Shown piece after piece: positions 7,966-18,800 of a DNA stretch of 64,000 bases. The stretch's first letter is position 1; each line of letters begins with the position of its first letter. The DNA comes from Hephaestia mangrovi. Lineage in GTDB: Bacteria > Pseudomonadota > Alphaproteobacteria > Sphingomonadales > Sphingomonadaceae. The notes under the pieces were generated by a model that ran no database searches, was not told the DNA's origin, and worked only from the letters and a program-made list of their open reading frames with translations. Where the stretch lies: positions 364,001 to 428,000 of the forward strand of contig NZ_JAINVU010000003.1 in assembly GCF_019880555.1 (NCBI RefSeq). The letters are read 5' to 3'. The position numbers and the translations under genes were made by a program.

Positions 7966-8898
7966 TCATTCCGGCATCGGCCCTGCGACGAGCAACGGAT
8001 CGATCCGCGACCCGCGCCACATCAGGCTCCAGTGGAGGTGCGGCCCGGTCGCGCGGCCAGTGGCGCCGCTTTCGGCGATCACCTGCCCTTGGCGGACCCG
8101 CTCGCCGACCGTAACGTCGATCTTCGACAAGTGCAGGAAGGCGCTGTTCAAGCCCATGCCGTGATCGATCATCAGCAGATTGCCTTCGAGCGTGAAGGGA
8201 TGATCGGCGGCGAGGATCACCACGCCATCGGCGGGCGCGCGGATCGGGGTGCCGGTCGGCACTGCGATGTCGATCCCTGAATGATACGACCCCTTCTCGC
8301 CGCCCTTGTAGATGCGCTGCGAGCCGAACAGCGTCGATATGCGCCCGGTGGCCGGCCAGATGAAATGCTGGCGCCAGCCGTCCTCGTAATGATCGGTCGC
8401 GCGTGCCGCCTTGATCTGCGCGATCTCGGGCGGGCGCAGCCGCATGAACTCGGCGCTGGGGACAGGATATTTGGGCAATCTGTCGAGCCGCGAGATGTTC
8501 CAGGCGCGCGGCGCGACGGCCAGCGCCTTGCTTATCTGCCGTCCGTCGCCCAGCGTGGCGACGAGCAACGCATTGGGCCCGGCATCGCGATCGAAGGCGA
8601 TCAGGAACGTGCCGTCGGGCGCGACCGGGATCGTCTTGCCGTCGAACGCGAGCGACTGCGTGCCGCCGGGCGCGGTGCCGATCACCGCGCCGCCTTGTTC
8701 GATTTCGCCGGTCAGAACGAAATCGGCCGGGCCCGAAGGCGTCGGCGACGGCGTCGGCGCGGGCGGCGGCATCGGCGGGCCGACTGGCGGCATCGGACGC
8801 GCGACGGGTCGCGCCGGCGTCGCGGCAGGCGGGCCAACGCAGCTCGCCAGCGGCGGCAGCAGCGCGGCGGCAGCGAGCCAGACGCGGGCCCGGCTCAC
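7966..8898 (-). CDS. M23-family metallopeptidase lipoprotein (LytM/NlpD-like)
   Basis: Envelope peptidase or amidase activator acting on peptidoglycan. The start is a GTG at 8898 overlapping the stop codon of the DUF2093 gene (GTGA). It gives a lipoprotein signal peptide, VSRARVWLAAAALLPPLASC, with lipobox Cys20. A Pro-rich linker follows (about residues 21-55), then a beta-rich segment and the M23 domain. Zinc-ligand motifs are present: HSGIDIAVPTGTPIRAPADG (HxxxD) and GPHLHWSLMW (HxH), so it may be catalytic. The frame extends further upstream, but this would overwrite DUF2093. Confidence 0.85.
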   Translation of the reverse strand: MSRARVWLAAAALLPPLASCVGPPAATPARPVARPMPPVGPPMPPPAPTPSPTPSGPADFVLTGEIEQGGAVIGTAPGGTQSLAFDGKTIPVAPDGTFLIAFDRDAGPNALLVATLGDGRQISKALAVAPRAWNISRLDRLPKYPVPSAEFMRLRPPEIAQIKAARATDHYEDGWRQHFIWPATGRISTLFGSQRIYKGGEKGSYHSGIDIAVPTGTPIRAPADGVVILAADHPFTLEGNLLMIDHGMGLNSAFLHLSKIDVTVGERVRQGQVIAESGATGRATGPHLHWSLMWRGSRIDPLLVAGPMPE

Positions 8899-9095
8899 GC
8901 GGCAGTCATCGCCTTGAGCGCGATCTCGGCGGTGGCATAGGGCTGCTGCTTTTCGACACTCCAATAGCGCAGCTCGTCGATCGGAATCGGCTCGGCGGTG
9001 ACCGCGCAGGCGACATGATCGCCGGGCACCAGCACGCGGAAACCATTGGCCATATAATGCAGGCGGGCGAGACGGGCAGTGTGTGACATCAGCAT
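8895..9095 (-). CDS. DUF2093 family protein
   Basis: A 66-residue conserved alphaproteobacterial protein of unknown function. The recognised stretch is RLARLHYMANGFRVLVPGDH followed by VACAVTAEPIPIDELRYWS and QQPYATAEIALK. It overlaps the M23 lipoprotein gene by 4 bases, so the two are translationally coupled. No membrane span or signal peptide is seen. Confidence 0.85.
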   Translation of the reverse strand: MLMSHTARLARLHYMANGFRVLVPGDHVACAVTAEPIPIDELRYWSVEKQQPYATAEIALKAMTAA

Positions 9096-9121
9096 GGGGC
9101 AGCAGGCACTCGCATTGGGGA

Positions 9122-10501
9122 TTACAACAGGCTGGGCTGTTCGGGCGCGGGCGAAGCATAGGTTTTGCCACCGCTGCGCTCAACCCGCGCGTCGACGCTG
9201 CCGTCGGCGAAATGCAGCGTCAGCGCGCCGGCCCGCTTCGCCTCGGCGGCCGAGGAGACGACCGCGCCCGACGGCCGCGCGTCGACCCGGACATAGCCAC
9301 GCTTGAGCGGGCCTTCCGGGCTGAGCGAGTCGAGTAATCGCCCGGTGCGGTTCAGCCGATCGCGCGCTGCCTGCAACCGGTGATCGAGCGCCGCCGGGCG
9401 CAGCGCGCCGGCGGTGCGATCGAGCTCGGTGCGCGCGCGGGCAACCCGGCGCTCGAGCGCGAGATCGAGCCGCGCGCCGGCCTCGTCGGCGCGCTGGCGC
9501 TGCGGACCCAGCAGGCGATCGCGCCCCGGCAGCAGCCGGACCAGCGCGTCGAGCCGCTCGCGCCCACGCTCGTGATAGCGCCGCGCGCACCGCTCCATCC
9601 GGCTCGCCATCTGCTGCAGCGTCGCGATCAGATCGGCACGCACCGGCACCGCGAGCTCGGCCGCCGCGGTCGGCGTCGGCGCGCGCAGATCGGCGGCATA
9701 ATCGCTGAGGCCGGTATCGGTTTCGTGCCCGACCGCGGAGATGATCGGGATCGAGCAAGCGGCGATCGCGCGGACCACGACTTCCTCGTTGAACGCCCAG
9801 AGATCCTCGATCGAGCCGCCGCCGCGCGCGACGATGACGAGATCGGGGCGCGGCACGGGGCCGCTCTCGGGAATTGTGTCGAACCCGCGCACCGCCGCCG
9901 CGATCTGGCCCGCCGCGGTCGGCCCCTGCACCTGCACCGGCCAGACGATCACCCGCGTCGGGCAGCGATCCTCGAGCCGGTGGAGGATATCGCGAATCAC
10001 CGCGCCGGTCGGCGAGGTGACGACGCCGATCACCTGGGGCAGGAACGGCAGCCGCTTCTTGGCCGCGCTGTCGAACAGCCCCTCGGCGCCCAATTGCGCC
10101 TTCAATTTCTCGAACAGCGCCATCAGCGCGCCTTCGCCGGCGAGCTCCATCCGCTCGATGACGATCTGATATTTGGAGCGGCCCGGATAAGTGGTCAGCC
10201 GCCCGGTCGCGATCACCTCGATCCCGTCCTGCGGCGCGAAGGGAAGCTGCGCGGCCTGGCCCTTCCACATCACCCCGTCGATCACCGCGGCCTCGTCCTT
10301 GAGGCACAGATAGGCATGGCCCGACGCGGCGCGCTTGTAGCCCGAAATCTCGCCGCGCAGGCGGACATGGCCGAACTCGCCCTCGACCAGCCGCTTCAGT
10401 CGCCCGGAAAGCTCGCTCACGGTGAACGGCGCGGCGTTGTCGCCGGGCATCTCGTTCGCTACGAGCCTTGGCGTACCGTCATCGGGGGAAGAGCTTGCCA
10501 T
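9122..10501 (-). CDS. xseA: exodeoxyribonuclease VII large subunit
   Basis: Single-strand exonuclease subunit in DNA repair, working with XseB. The protein begins with an OB-fold ([40 protein letters not shown]). The catalytic core contains [40 protein letters not shown] and [20 protein letters not shown]. The C-terminal half is a long Arg-rich helical region. Length 459 residues is normal. The ATG at 10501 has an AGGA six bases upstream, but it lies inside purD; a start at 10450 ([14 protein letters not shown]) is also possible. No xseB lies nearby. Confidence 0.95.
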   Translation of the reverse strand: MASSSPDDGTPRLVANEMPGDNAAPFTVSELSGRLKRLVEGEFGHVRLRGEISGYKRAASGHAYLCLKDEAAVIDGVMWKGQAAQLPFAPQDGIEVIATGRLTTYPGRSKYQIVIERMELAGEGALMALFEKLKAQLGAEGLFDSAAKKRLPFLPQVIGVVTSPTGAVIRDILHRLEDRCPTRVIVWPVQVQGPTAAGQIAAAVRGFDTIPESGPVPRPDLVIVARGGGSIEDLWAFNEEVVVRAIAACSIPIISAVGHETDTGLSDYAADLRAPTPTAAAELAVPVRADLIATLQQMASRMERCARRYHERGRERLDALVRLLPGRDRLLGPQRQRADEAGARLDLALERRVARARTELDRTAGALRPAALDHRLQAARDRLNRTGRLLDSLSPEGPLKRGYVRVDARPSGAVVSSAAEAKRAGALTLHFADGSVDARVERSGGKTYASPAPEQPSLL

Positions 10502-11765
10502 GAACGTCCTGTTACTCGGATCGGGGGGACGCGAACATGCGCTCGCGTGGCGCCTGGCGCAATCGCCGCTCCTCGATACGCTCTATGCCGCGCCGGGCAA
10601 CCCCGGCATCGCCGACCATGCCGAGATCGTCGATCTCAACCCCGCCGATCATCGCGGGGTGATCGATTTCTGCCTGCGCCATTCGGTGAGCTTCGTCGTG
10701 ATCGGTCCCGAGGCGCCGCTGGTCGACGGCCTGGCCGACAATATCCGCACGATGGGGATCGGCGTGTTCGGCCCCGGCAAGGAAGCCGCGCGGCTGGAAG
10801 GCTCGAAGGGCTTCACCAAGGATCTGTGCGCACGGGCGAAGATCCCGACCGCACGCTACGCCCGCGTCACCTCGCGAGACGGCGCGCGCGCCGCGCTGGG
10901 CGACTTCACGCTGCCGGTGGTCATCAAGGACGATGGCCTCGCTGCCGGCAAGGGCGTCACCATCGCCACCTCGCGCGAGGAAGCCGAAACGGCGATCGAC
11001 GCGATCATCGGCCCCGGCCGGCAGGGCGGCGACGCGGTGATCGAGGAATTCCTCGAGGGCGAGGAAGCCAGCCTGTTCGTGCTGACCGATGGCGAGACGA
11101 TCGTGCCGTTCGGATCGGCGCAGGACCACAAGCGCGTCGGCGACGGCGACACCGGCGCCAATACCGGCGGGATGGGCGCGTATAGCCCGGCGCCGGTGCT
11201 GACGCCCGAGCTCGAACGCCGCGCAATCGATGAGATCGTCCGCCCCACGGTCGCGGCGCTGGCCGCGGCGGGCACGCCGTTCTCGGGCGTGCTCTATGCC
11301 GGGCTGATGCTCACCGCCGACGGGCCGAAGCTGATCGAATACAATGTCCGCTTCGGCGATCCCGAATGCCAGGTGCTGATGATGCGGTTCACCGGCGATC
11401 TGCTGGCGCTGATGCTGGCGACCGAGGAGCGACGCCTGGGCGAGGCCCCCGCGCCGGCCTTTTCGGACGACGTCGCGCTGGTCGTCGTGATGGCCGCCGA
11501 TGGCTATCCCGGCACGCCGCAGACCGGCGGCGCGATCACTGGGCTCGACAAGGCGGAAGCAACCGGCGCGCGCGTCTTCCAGGCCGGCACGATCCGCGAG
11601 GGCGAGGCACTGGTCGCGTCGGGCGGGCGCGTGCTTGGCGTGGCGGCGACTGGCGCCGACGTGCGAGCAGCGCAGGCAGCGGCCTATCGCGGGATCGACG
11701 CGATCGATTTCCCGACCGGCTTCTGCCGCCGCGATATCGGCTGGCGGGCGCTGGCGCGCGATTGA
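10500..11765 (+). CDS. purD: phosphoribosylamine--glycine ligase
   Basis: Second step of purine synthesis: ATP-dependent joining of glycine to phosphoribosylamine. The 421-residue protein starts [19 protein letters not shown], the classical PurD N-terminus. ATP-grasp motifs follow: [48 protein letters not shown] and [20 protein letters not shown]. The Shine-Dalgarno GGGGGAAGAG precedes the ATG at 10500. The gene is divergent from xseA and the two start codons overlap in CATG. Confidence 0.97.
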   Translation: MNVLLLGSGGREHALAWRLAQSPLLDTLYAAPGNPGIADHAEIVDLNPADHRGVIDFCLRHSVSFVVIGPEAPLVDGLADNIRTMGIGVFGPGKEAARLEGSKGFTKDLCARAKIPTARYARVTSRDGARAALGDFTLPVVIKDDGLAAGKGVTIATSREEAETAIDAIIGPGRQGGDAVIEEFLEGEEASLFVLTDGETIVPFGSAQDHKRVGDGDTGANTGGMGAYSPAPVLTPELERRAIDEIVRPTVAALAAAGTPFSGVLYAGLMLTADGPKLIEYNVRFGDPECQVLMMRFTGDLLALMLATEERRLGEAPAPAFSDDVALVVVMAADGYPGTPQTGGAITGLDKAEATGARVFQAGTIREGEALVASGGRVLGVAATGADVRAAQAAAYRGIDAIDFPTGFCRRDIGWRALARD

Positions 11766-11855
11766 GCGCCGCGGGTTTGGCCCCGTTCGACAACTTGGCT
11801 ATGGTCTTGCCACGGATTGCCCGATGAGGGCCGGCAAAACAGAGGATCGCCCGCG

Positions 11856-12458
11856 ATGAACCACGCCGACGCCATGTCCGGCGGCACCGCCGTCATCACC
11901 ACCGCGCACATCGTGCTCATCATCCTGTTGGCGATCGCCGCGATGCTGGTGATCTGGTGGGGCGGCCGCCGTCGCGCCCGCCAGCGTGCCGAACGCGAGG
12001 CGAGCGGCGTCGAGACCGTCACCGCGCGCGCCACAATCGAGCCGCGGGAAGCGACACCGCCGGTGACGGCACCGCCGCCGCCGCTGGTCGACGCGCCCGA
12101 GCCGGCCCGCGCCGCGCCGCCGGTCGAGGCGCCGGTCCAAGCCCCGGTCGAAGTGCAGGCCGCAACCAAAGCGCCACCCGCTCCGGCTCCCGCCGCGCCG
12201 GCATCGGGTGGCGACAGCGACGCCCCCGTAACCCTGCTCAAGGGGCTCGGCCCCAAGGTTTCCGCGCGGCTCGGCGAGCTGGGAATCACCACCGTCGGCC
12301 AGATCGCCGCGCTCTCGCCGGCCGAGGCCGAAGCGCTCGACGCCGATCTCGGGACGTTCCGCGGCCGGATGGCGCGCGACCGCTGGATCGAGCAAGCCCG
12401 ATTGCTCACCGCCGGCGACCGCGCATCCTACGAGGCGATCTTCGGCAAGCTCGGTTAA
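11856..12458 (+). CDS. single-span membrane protein with C-terminal helix-hairpin-helix domain
   Basis: A 200-residue protein. A hydrophobic segment lies at about residues 18-36 (HIVLIILLAIAAMLVIWWGG), followed by an Arg-rich stop-transfer stretch and a long Pro/Ala-rich linker (about 60-130). The C-terminal 70 residues form an HhH-type domain: VTLLKGLGPKVSARLGELGI, TTVGQIAALSPAEAEALDAD, then GRMARDRWIEQARLL. Such proteins are often annotated as predicted flap-endonuclease-like HhH proteins. A DNA-binding role at the membrane is only an inference. Confidence 0.7.
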   Translation: MNHADAMSGGTAVITTAHIVLIILLAIAAMLVIWWGGRRRARQRAEREASGVETVTARATIEPREATPPVTAPPPPLVDAPEPARAAPPVEAPVQAPVEVQAATKAPPAPAPAAPASGGDSDAPVTLLKGLGPKVSARLGELGITTVGQIAALSPAEAEALDADLGTFRGRMARDRWIEQARLLTAGDRASYEAIFGKLG

Positions 12459-12498
12459 TTTTCAGTCGGTTTCGGCCTAGCCGGATCGGTTCGACGCT

Positions 12499-13812
12499 TC
12501 AGTCGTGCCGGCGAGCGCGACTGACCAGCAGCTTGTCGATACGGCGGCCGTCGAGATCGACCACCTCGAAGCGCCAGCCCTGCTCGACGAAGCTCTCGCC
12601 CTCGGCGGGCAAGTGGCGCAGCACCGCGAGCGCGAAGCCGGCGGCGGTTGCATAATCGCGGTCTTCGGGCAGATCGATGCCGAGCCGCTCGGCGAGGGCA
12701 TCGGCCGACATGTGCCCGGAGACGAGCAGTGAGCCATCGTCACGCTCGACGATCGGCGGCGCCTCGCCGGGATCGGCGTCCGAAGCGAACTCGCCGGCGA
12801 TCGCGATCAGCAGGTCGGCCGGCGTGACGATCCCCTCGAAATGCCCGTATTCGTCATGCACCAGCGCCATCGGCACCTCGGCGCGACGCAAGGCGCCGAG
12901 CGCATCCATCGCGTCGAGCTGATCGGGGATCACCGGTGCCGGGCGCATCAGCACGCGCAGATCGAGCGGCCGGCCCTCGAACAGCGCGGCGACGATATCA
13001 CGCGCCTGGACGACGCCGATCACCGCGTCGATCGATCCTTCGGCGACGGGCAGCCGGGTGTGCTGCGTCTCGATCAGCGCGGCGCGGATGCCGGCGGTAT
13101 CGAGATCGGCATCGAGCCAATCGACCTCGGTGCGCGGCGTCATCACCTCGCGCGCGGGCCGATCTGCAAGCCGCACGACGCCCGAGATGATCGATCGTTC
13201 ATGCTCCTCGAGCACGCCCGATTTGGAGGCTTCGGCGACGATCAGGTGCAGCTCCTCCGCCGTGACGTGGCGATCGGTCTCGCGCTTCATGCCGACCAGG
13301 CGAAACAGCAGCGCGCTGGTCGAATCGAGCACCCAGACGATCGGCGCGGCGATCATCGACAGCCAGCGCATCGTCGGCGCGACCAGCGCCGCGATCGGCT
13401 CGGGCGTGCGCAGCGCAATCTGCTTGGGCACCAGCTCGCCGATCACCACCGACGCGAAAGTGGTGAGGCCGATCACCAGCGCATAGCCCAGCGTGCGCGC
13501 GGTATCCGGATCGAGGCCCAGCGCGGCCAGCCGCAGCGAGGTCGGCTCGCCGAGGCTGGCGCCCGAATATGCGCCGGAGACGATCGCGATCAGCGTGATG
13601 CCGACTTGCGTGGTCGACAGGAACTTGCCCGGATCGGCAGCCAGCGCGATCGCCGTGGCGGCGCCGGTGCGCCTGGTCTTGGCCATCGCCTCGAGCCGCG
13701 CGCGTCGCGACGAAACGATCGCCAGCTCGGCCATCGCGAACAGGCCGTTGAGCACGACCAGCGCAAGGATGATGACGACGTCGATCCAGGGGAAGGGCGG
13801 AAGCGGATGCAT
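12499..13812 (-). CDS. hemolysin family protein: CNNM membrane domain, CBS pair, CorC/HlyC domain
   Basis: Integral inner-membrane protein of 437 residues, probably in cation (Mg2+/Co2+) efflux; the hemolysin name is historical. The N-terminus has the DUF21/CNNM membrane domain (VVIILALVVLNGLFAMAELA, then STTQVGITLIAIVSGAYSGA and GELVPKQIALRTPEPIA). A CBS pair follows (REVMTPRTEVDWLDADLD, VQARDIVAALFEGRP, HDEYGHFEGIVTPADLL). The C-terminal CorC_HlyC domain contains VSGHMSADALAERLGIDL. The length is typical. Confidence 0.9.
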   Translation of the reverse strand: MHPLPPFPWIDVVIILALVVLNGLFAMAELAIVSSRRARLEAMAKTRRTGAATAIALAADPGKFLSTTQVGITLIAIVSGAYSGASLGEPTSLRLAALGLDPDTARTLGYALVIGLTTFASVVIGELVPKQIALRTPEPIAALVAPTMRWLSMIAAPIVWVLDSTSALLFRLVGMKRETDRHVTAEELHLIVAEASKSGVLEEHERSIISGVVRLADRPAREVMTPRTEVDWLDADLDTAGIRAALIETQHTRLPVAEGSIDAVIGVVQARDIVAALFEGRPLDLRVLMRPAPVIPDQLDAMDALGALRRAEVPMALVHDEYGHFEGIVTPADLLIAIAGEFASDADPGEAPPIVERDDGSLLVSGHMSADALAERLGIDLPEDRDYATAAGFALAVLRHLPAEGESFVEQGWRFEVVDLDGRRIDKLLVSRARRHD

Positions 13813-13962
13813 GGCGCTATCCCCCTCCTTTGACGTGAAACTGTCGTTTCGACAACCGTGCGATCAGAATCGGTTCAGTTCGGATGCGGAACAAGCGCGG
13901 CAGAGCAGGGTTTGATTCAACGCCGACCGCCAAGGCGAGCGGCACGAATAGGGGATTTTGCA

Positions 13963-14640
13963 ATGCGAACGATTTCGAAACTGGCCACCGCCGCGGCGCT
14001 CGGCGCGATGCTGGCGACCAGCGCCTGCGTCACCGATCCGGAAACCGGGCAGAAGCGGCTTTCCAACACCGCGATCGGCGGCATCGGCGGCGCACTGGGC
14101 GGCTATCTGCTCGGCGATCTTGTCGGTGGGCGCCACGACCGGACCGAAAAGATCGTCGGCGCCGGGCTGGGCGGCATCGCCGGTGCGGGAATCGGCGCAT
14201 ATATGGACAAGCAGGAGCGCGACCTGCGCGCCCGTACCGCGGGCACCGACGTGCGCGTGACGCGGCAGGGCGACAACCTGGTCCTCAACATGCCGTCGAA
14301 CGTCACCTTCGCTTATGACAGCGCGACGGTGCAGCCGCAGTTCCAGTCGACGCTCGATCAGGTCGCGCAGGTGCTGTCGCAATATAACGAGACCTATATC
14401 GACGTTTACGGGCACACCGATTCGACCGGTAGCGAGGCATACAACCAGCAATTGTCCGAGCGCCGCGCCAATTCGGTCGCCGCCTATCTCGAGAGCCGCG
14501 GTGTGCAGAGCGCTCGAATCGGCACGCGCGGCTTTGGCGAGACACAACCGATCGCGCCCAACGATACCGAGGAAGGCCGCGCCGCCAACCGCCGCGTCGA
14601 GATCCGCGTGGTGCCGATTCCGGCCAGCGACGTGAGCTGA
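13963..14640 (+). CDS. OmpA-family outer-membrane lipoprotein with glycine-zipper segment
   Basis: Anchors the outer membrane to peptidoglycan. The protein is 225 residues long. A lipoprotein signal peptide ends with the lipobox LATSAC (Cys22). A glycine-rich segment at about 37-75 (AIGGIGGALGGYLLGDLVGG, IVGAGLGGIAGAGIGAYMD) resembles a glycine zipper. The C-terminal OmpA/MotB domain carries NVTFAYDSATVQPQFQSTLD and the peptidoglycan-binding YGHTDSTGSEAYNQQLSERR, ending NRRVEIRVVP. The start is set by AGGGGA before the ATG at 13963. It resembles the YiaD-type lipoproteins. Confidence 0.9.
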   Translation: MRTISKLATAAALGAMLATSACVTDPETGQKRLSNTAIGGIGGALGGYLLGDLVGGRHDRTEKIVGAGLGGIAGAGIGAYMDKQERDLRARTAGTDVRVTRQGDNLVLNMPSNVTFAYDSATVQPQFQSTLDQVAQVLSQYNETYIDVYGHTDSTGSEAYNQQLSERRANSVAAYLESRGVQSARIGTRGFGETQPIAPNDTEEGRAANRRVEIRVVPIPASDVS

Positions 14641-14667
14641 AGAATCGGCCGACAGGCAATGGATCGC

Positions 14668-14700
14668 GTCGCTCCGCTCGCAATAACGAAGCGGAGCGGC
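14668..14700. terminator. inverted repeat between the convergent ompA-like and csaA genes
   Basis: The stem is GCTCCGCT (14671-14678) with AGCGGAGC (14690-14697), extended by three more pairs at the base and closed by an 11-base loop. It lies between two convergent stop codons. No U-run follows, so it may be a dispersed palindrome of the kind common in sphingomonads rather than an intrinsic terminator. Confidence 0.45.
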
Positions 14701-14716
14701 GCAATTTCATAAACCG

Positions 14717-15088
14717 CTAGAACAGCCGCCCACCGTCGGGGACCGGGCGGCTGGGCGTGACCAGCACGACATGGCCGTTCTCGTCCGGGAAGCCGAGCGT
14801 CAACACTTCGGACATCATCGGCCCGATCTGGCGCGGCGGGAAATTGACCACCGCCGCGACCTGAAGGCCGACGAGATCGCCCAGCGCATAACGCTCGGTG
14901 ATCTGCGCCGACGATCGCCTGGTGCCGATCGTTGGGCCGAAATCGATCGTCAGCTTGAACGCCGGTTTGCGCGCCTCGGGAAACGGCTCCGCGGCGACGA
15001 TCGTGCCGACGCGGACATCGACCGCGAGGAAATCGTCGAAGGCGATCTGCGGCGCGGCGCCGGCTGCCGGATCATGCGTGACGTGCAT
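14717..15088 (-). CDS. csaA: tRNA-binding domain protein, CsaA-like
   Basis: A 123-residue stand-alone tRNA-binding OB-fold, the CsaA type, proposed as an export-related chaperone or tRNA-binding factor. Motifs seen are FLAVDVRVGTIVAAEPFPEA, KPAFKLTIDFG, SSAQITERY and the C-terminal MMSEVLTLGFPDENGHVVLV. The ATG at 15088 overlaps the stop of the upstream GST gene by one base, suggesting a two-gene transcript. The chaperone role is from the family, not from this sequence. Confidence 0.9.
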   Translation of the reverse strand: MHVTHDPAAGAAPQIAFDDFLAVDVRVGTIVAAEPFPEARKPAFKLTIDFGPTIGTRRSSAQITERYALGDLVGLQVAAVVNFPPRQIGPMMSEVLTLGFPDENGHVVLVTPSRPVPDGGRLF

Positions 15089-15759
15089 CAGAAATCGTGA
15101 TTGGCGTAATGTTTGGGCGGACCGATCACCTCCATCCGCTCGGACAAGAGCGGCTGGAAGCTCGGCCGGCTCTTGAACCCGCCGTACCAGCTCGACGCCT
15201 GATCGTGCCCCTTCCAGTCGATCCCGCCGAGATAATCGGCGACCGAAATCTGCGCCGCGGCGGCGAGATCGGCGAGGCTCATCGTCGATCCGCCGATCCA
15301 GTTGCGATGATCGAGCAGGTAATCGACGTAATCGAGATGCCGCTCGGCCGCCTTCATTGCTTCACGCAGTGCCTTGGCATCGGGCGCGGCGCGATGGACG
15401 AGGCGCTTGACCATGCGTTCGTGAAGCAGGGGCGCGGTGACGTCCTGATAGAAATGCGTGTCGAACCAGGTGACGAGCCGGCGGATCTCCGCCCGATTGG
15501 CGGGGGTGCCGTTAATCATCGCCGCCTTGTCGATCGTCTCCTCGAAATATTCGCAGATCGCCATCGAATCGACCAGCATCAGGCCGCGCGTGGGATCGGT
15601 CATCACGGGCGTCTGCCCGGCCGGGTTCATGTCGACGAACTCGTCACGGCGCAGCCAGGGCGACTCACGAACCAGCTCGTAACCGACGCCCTTCTCGCCC
15701 AGCAGCAGCCGGACCTTGCGCGAGAAAGGACAGAGCGGGAATTGGTAGAGCTGCCACAT
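15088..15759 (-). CDS. glutathione S-transferase family protein
   Basis: Cytoplasmic 223-residue protein. The N-terminal thioredoxin fold reads WQLYQFPLCPFSRKVRLLLG, with a CPFS active-site-type motif (Cys10) as in Omega/Beta-like or thiol-transferase members. The glutathione-binding NPAGQTPVMTD and DSMAICEYFEE follow. The C-terminal helical domain holds MSLADLAAAAQISVADYLGG. The substrate cannot be predicted. It lies 43 bp downstream of gltB and directly upstream of csaA. Confidence 0.9.
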   Translation of the reverse strand: MWQLYQFPLCPFSRKVRLLLGEKGVGYELVRESPWLRRDEFVDMNPAGQTPVMTDPTRGLMLVDSMAICEYFEETIDKAAMINGTPANRAEIRRLVTWFDTHFYQDVTAPLLHERMVKRLVHRAAPDAKALREAMKAAERHLDYVDYLLDHRNWIGGSTMSLADLAAAAQISVADYLGGIDWKGHDQASSWYGGFKSRPSFQPLLSERMEVIGPPKHYANHDF

Positions 15760-15802
15760 CCGTCCGCTGTTACGTCACCGTGCAGCGGAGCGGAAGGGGC
15801 TG

Positions 15803-18800
15803 TTATTCGGCGGCAACCAACGTTTCGGCCTCGTCGAGCGGCTGCGGCAGGCGGCTGAGCATCTCCTTGGGCACGACCTGCCAGAAGCGGCCGCGAACAC
15901 GCTCCCAATCCTCGAGCAATCCCGCCGCCCACTTGCTGTCGGTCGCTTCGGCATGGGCACGCACCAGGTTGTGGAGCACGGCTTCCCAATGCGTCGAGGC
16001 AAGGCATTGCCAGACGATGCTGTCGGGATTGGCGCGCGCCGCGAAGCCGCCGTCCTCGTCATAGACGAAGGCCATGCCGCCCGTCATGCCGGCACCGAAA
16101 TTGTTGCCGACGCGGCCGAGGATCACCGCGACGCCGCCGGTCATATATTCGCAGCCATTAGCGCCGCAGCCTTCGACGACGACATTGGCGCCCGAATTGC
16201 GCACGGCGAACCGCTCGCCGGCGCGGCCGGCAGCATAGAGCGCGCCCGAGGTCGCGCCGTAGAGCACGGTGTTGCCGATGATCGTGTTCTCGTTGCTGGC
16301 CAGCGGCGAGGAGACGACCGGCCGTACGACGATGATGCCGCCCGACAGGCCCTTGCCGACGTAATCGTTGGCGTCGCCGAACACTTCCAGCGTGATGCCC
16401 TTGCACAGGAACGCGCCGAGGCTCTGCCCCGCCGAGCCGCGCAGGCGGACGGTGACATGGCCATCCGACAGCTTCGACATGCCGAACCGCGCGGTGATCT
16501 CCGACGACAGCCGCGTGCCGACCGCGCGATGCGTGTTCCGGACCGAATAGGTGAGCTGCATCTTCTCGCCGCGCGAGAACACCGCGGCGGCATCCTTCAG
16601 GATCTGCGCATCGAGGCTGTCGGGCACCTCGTTGCGGAAGGTATCGAGGCTGAAGCGTCGTTGCGAATCATCGGCATCGACCTTGGCCAGCACCGGATTG
16701 AGATCGAGATCGTCGAGATGCTCGGCGCCGCGGCTGACCTGGCGGAGCAGCTCGGTACGCCCGATCACCTCATCGAGGCTGCGCACGCCGAGGCGCGCCA
16801 GGATATCGCGCACTTCCTCGGCGATGAAGGTCATCAGGTTGATGACCTTTTCCGGCGAGCCGGTGAATTTGGCGCGCAGCCGCTCGTCCTGCGTGCAGAC
16901 GCCGACCGGGCAGGTGTTCGAATGGCACTGGCGCACCATGATGCAGCCCATCGCCACCAGGCTGAGCGTGCCGATGCCGAATTCCTCGGCGCCGAGGATC
17001 GCGGCGATGACGACGTCGCGCCCGGTCTTGAGCCCCCCATCGGTGCGCAGCTTGACCCGGCCGCGCAAGCTGTTGAGCGTGAGCGTCTGGTTGACCTCGC
17101 TCAGGCCCATTTCCCACGGCGTGCCGGCATATTTGATGCTGGTCTGCGGGGACGCGCCGGTGCCGCCATTGTGTCCGGCGACGAGGATCACGTCGGCGTG
17201 CGCCTTGGCGACACCAGCCGCGACCGTGCCGATGCCGGCTGAGCTGACCAACTTGACGCAGACCCGCGCACGCGGATTGATCTGCTTCAGGTCGTAGATC
17301 AGCTGCGCGAGATCCTCGATCGAATAGATGTCGTGGTGCGGCGGCGGCGAAATCAACGTCACGCCCGGCGTGGCGTGGCGCAGCTTGGCGATGAACTCGG
17401 TGACCTTGAAGCCGGGGAGCTGACCGCCCTCGCCGGGTTTGGCGCCTTGCGCGACCTTGATCTCGATTTCCTCGCACGCGCCTAGATATTCGGCGGTGAC
17501 GCCGAAGCGACCGCTGGCGATCTGCTTGATCGTCGAATTGGCATTGTCGCCATTTTCGTATGGCTTGTAGCGGCTCTTGTCCTCGCCGCCCTCGCCCGAC
17601 ACGGCCTTGGCGCCGATCCGGTTCATCGCGATCGCCAGCGTCTCGTGCGCCTCGGGCGACAGCGCGCCGAGGCTCATCCCCGGCGTGACGAAGCGCTTGC
17701 GGATCTCGGTGATCGGCTCGACTTGATCGACCGGCACGCCCTCACCAGGAAAATTGAACTCGAGCAGATCGCGCAGATAGACCGGTGGCAAATCGGCGAC
17801 CCCACGCGAGAATTGCAGATAGGTCGAATAGCTGTCCGTCGCGACCGCGCTTTGCAGTAGGTGCATGAGCTGCGCCGAATAGGCATGGGTCTCGCCGGTG
17901 TGGCGCTGACGATAGAAGCCGCCGATCGGCAGCGTCACCACCGCGCGATCATAGGCCGCTTCGTGGCGGAGCACCGCATTCAAATGGAGCGAGGCATAGC
18001 CTTCGCCCGAAATCTTGGTCGGCATGCCGGGGAAGAGATCGGCGACCAGCGCGCGCGACAGGCCCACCGCCTCGAAATTATAGCCGCCGCGATAGCTGGA
18101 GATCACCGCGATCCCCATCTTCGACATGATCTTGAGCAGGCCGTCCTCGATCGCCACGCGATGGTTGGCGAGGCACTGATCGATCGACAAATCGCCGAAC
18201 AACCCGCGCGCATGGCGATCGGCGATCGCGGCTTCGGCGAGATAGGCGTTCACCGTCGTCGCGCCGACGCCGATCAGCACCGCGTAATAATGCGTGTCGA
18301 GGCACTCGGCGGTGCGCACGTTGATCGAGGCGTATGACCGCAGGCCGCGCCGCACGAGATGGGTGTGGACCGCGGCCGCCGCGAGCACACCGGCGATCGC
18401 GACGCGATCGGGCCCGGCCCGCTCGTCAGTGAGGAACAGCTCGCTCTTGCCCTGGCGGACCGCCTGTTCAGCTTCGTCGCGGATGCGCTGGATCGCGGCG
18501 CGTAGCGTCTCGGCGCCGCCGCCGGTTTCGAACGTGCAATCGATCTCTGCCGCGGCGCCGGCGAAATGCGCCCGCAGCCGATCCCAATCGCCATTGGTCA
18601 GCACCGGCGAATGGAGCACCAGCACCCGGCTCTGCTGCCCGGCGGGGTCGAGGATATTGGCGAGGTTGCCGAACCGCGTCTTGAGCGACATCACATGGCG
18701 TTCGCGCAAGCTGTCGATCGGGGGGTTGGTGACCTGGCTGAAATTCTGCCGGAAGAACTGGCTGATGAGGCGCGGCTTGTCCGAGATCACCGCCAGCGGC

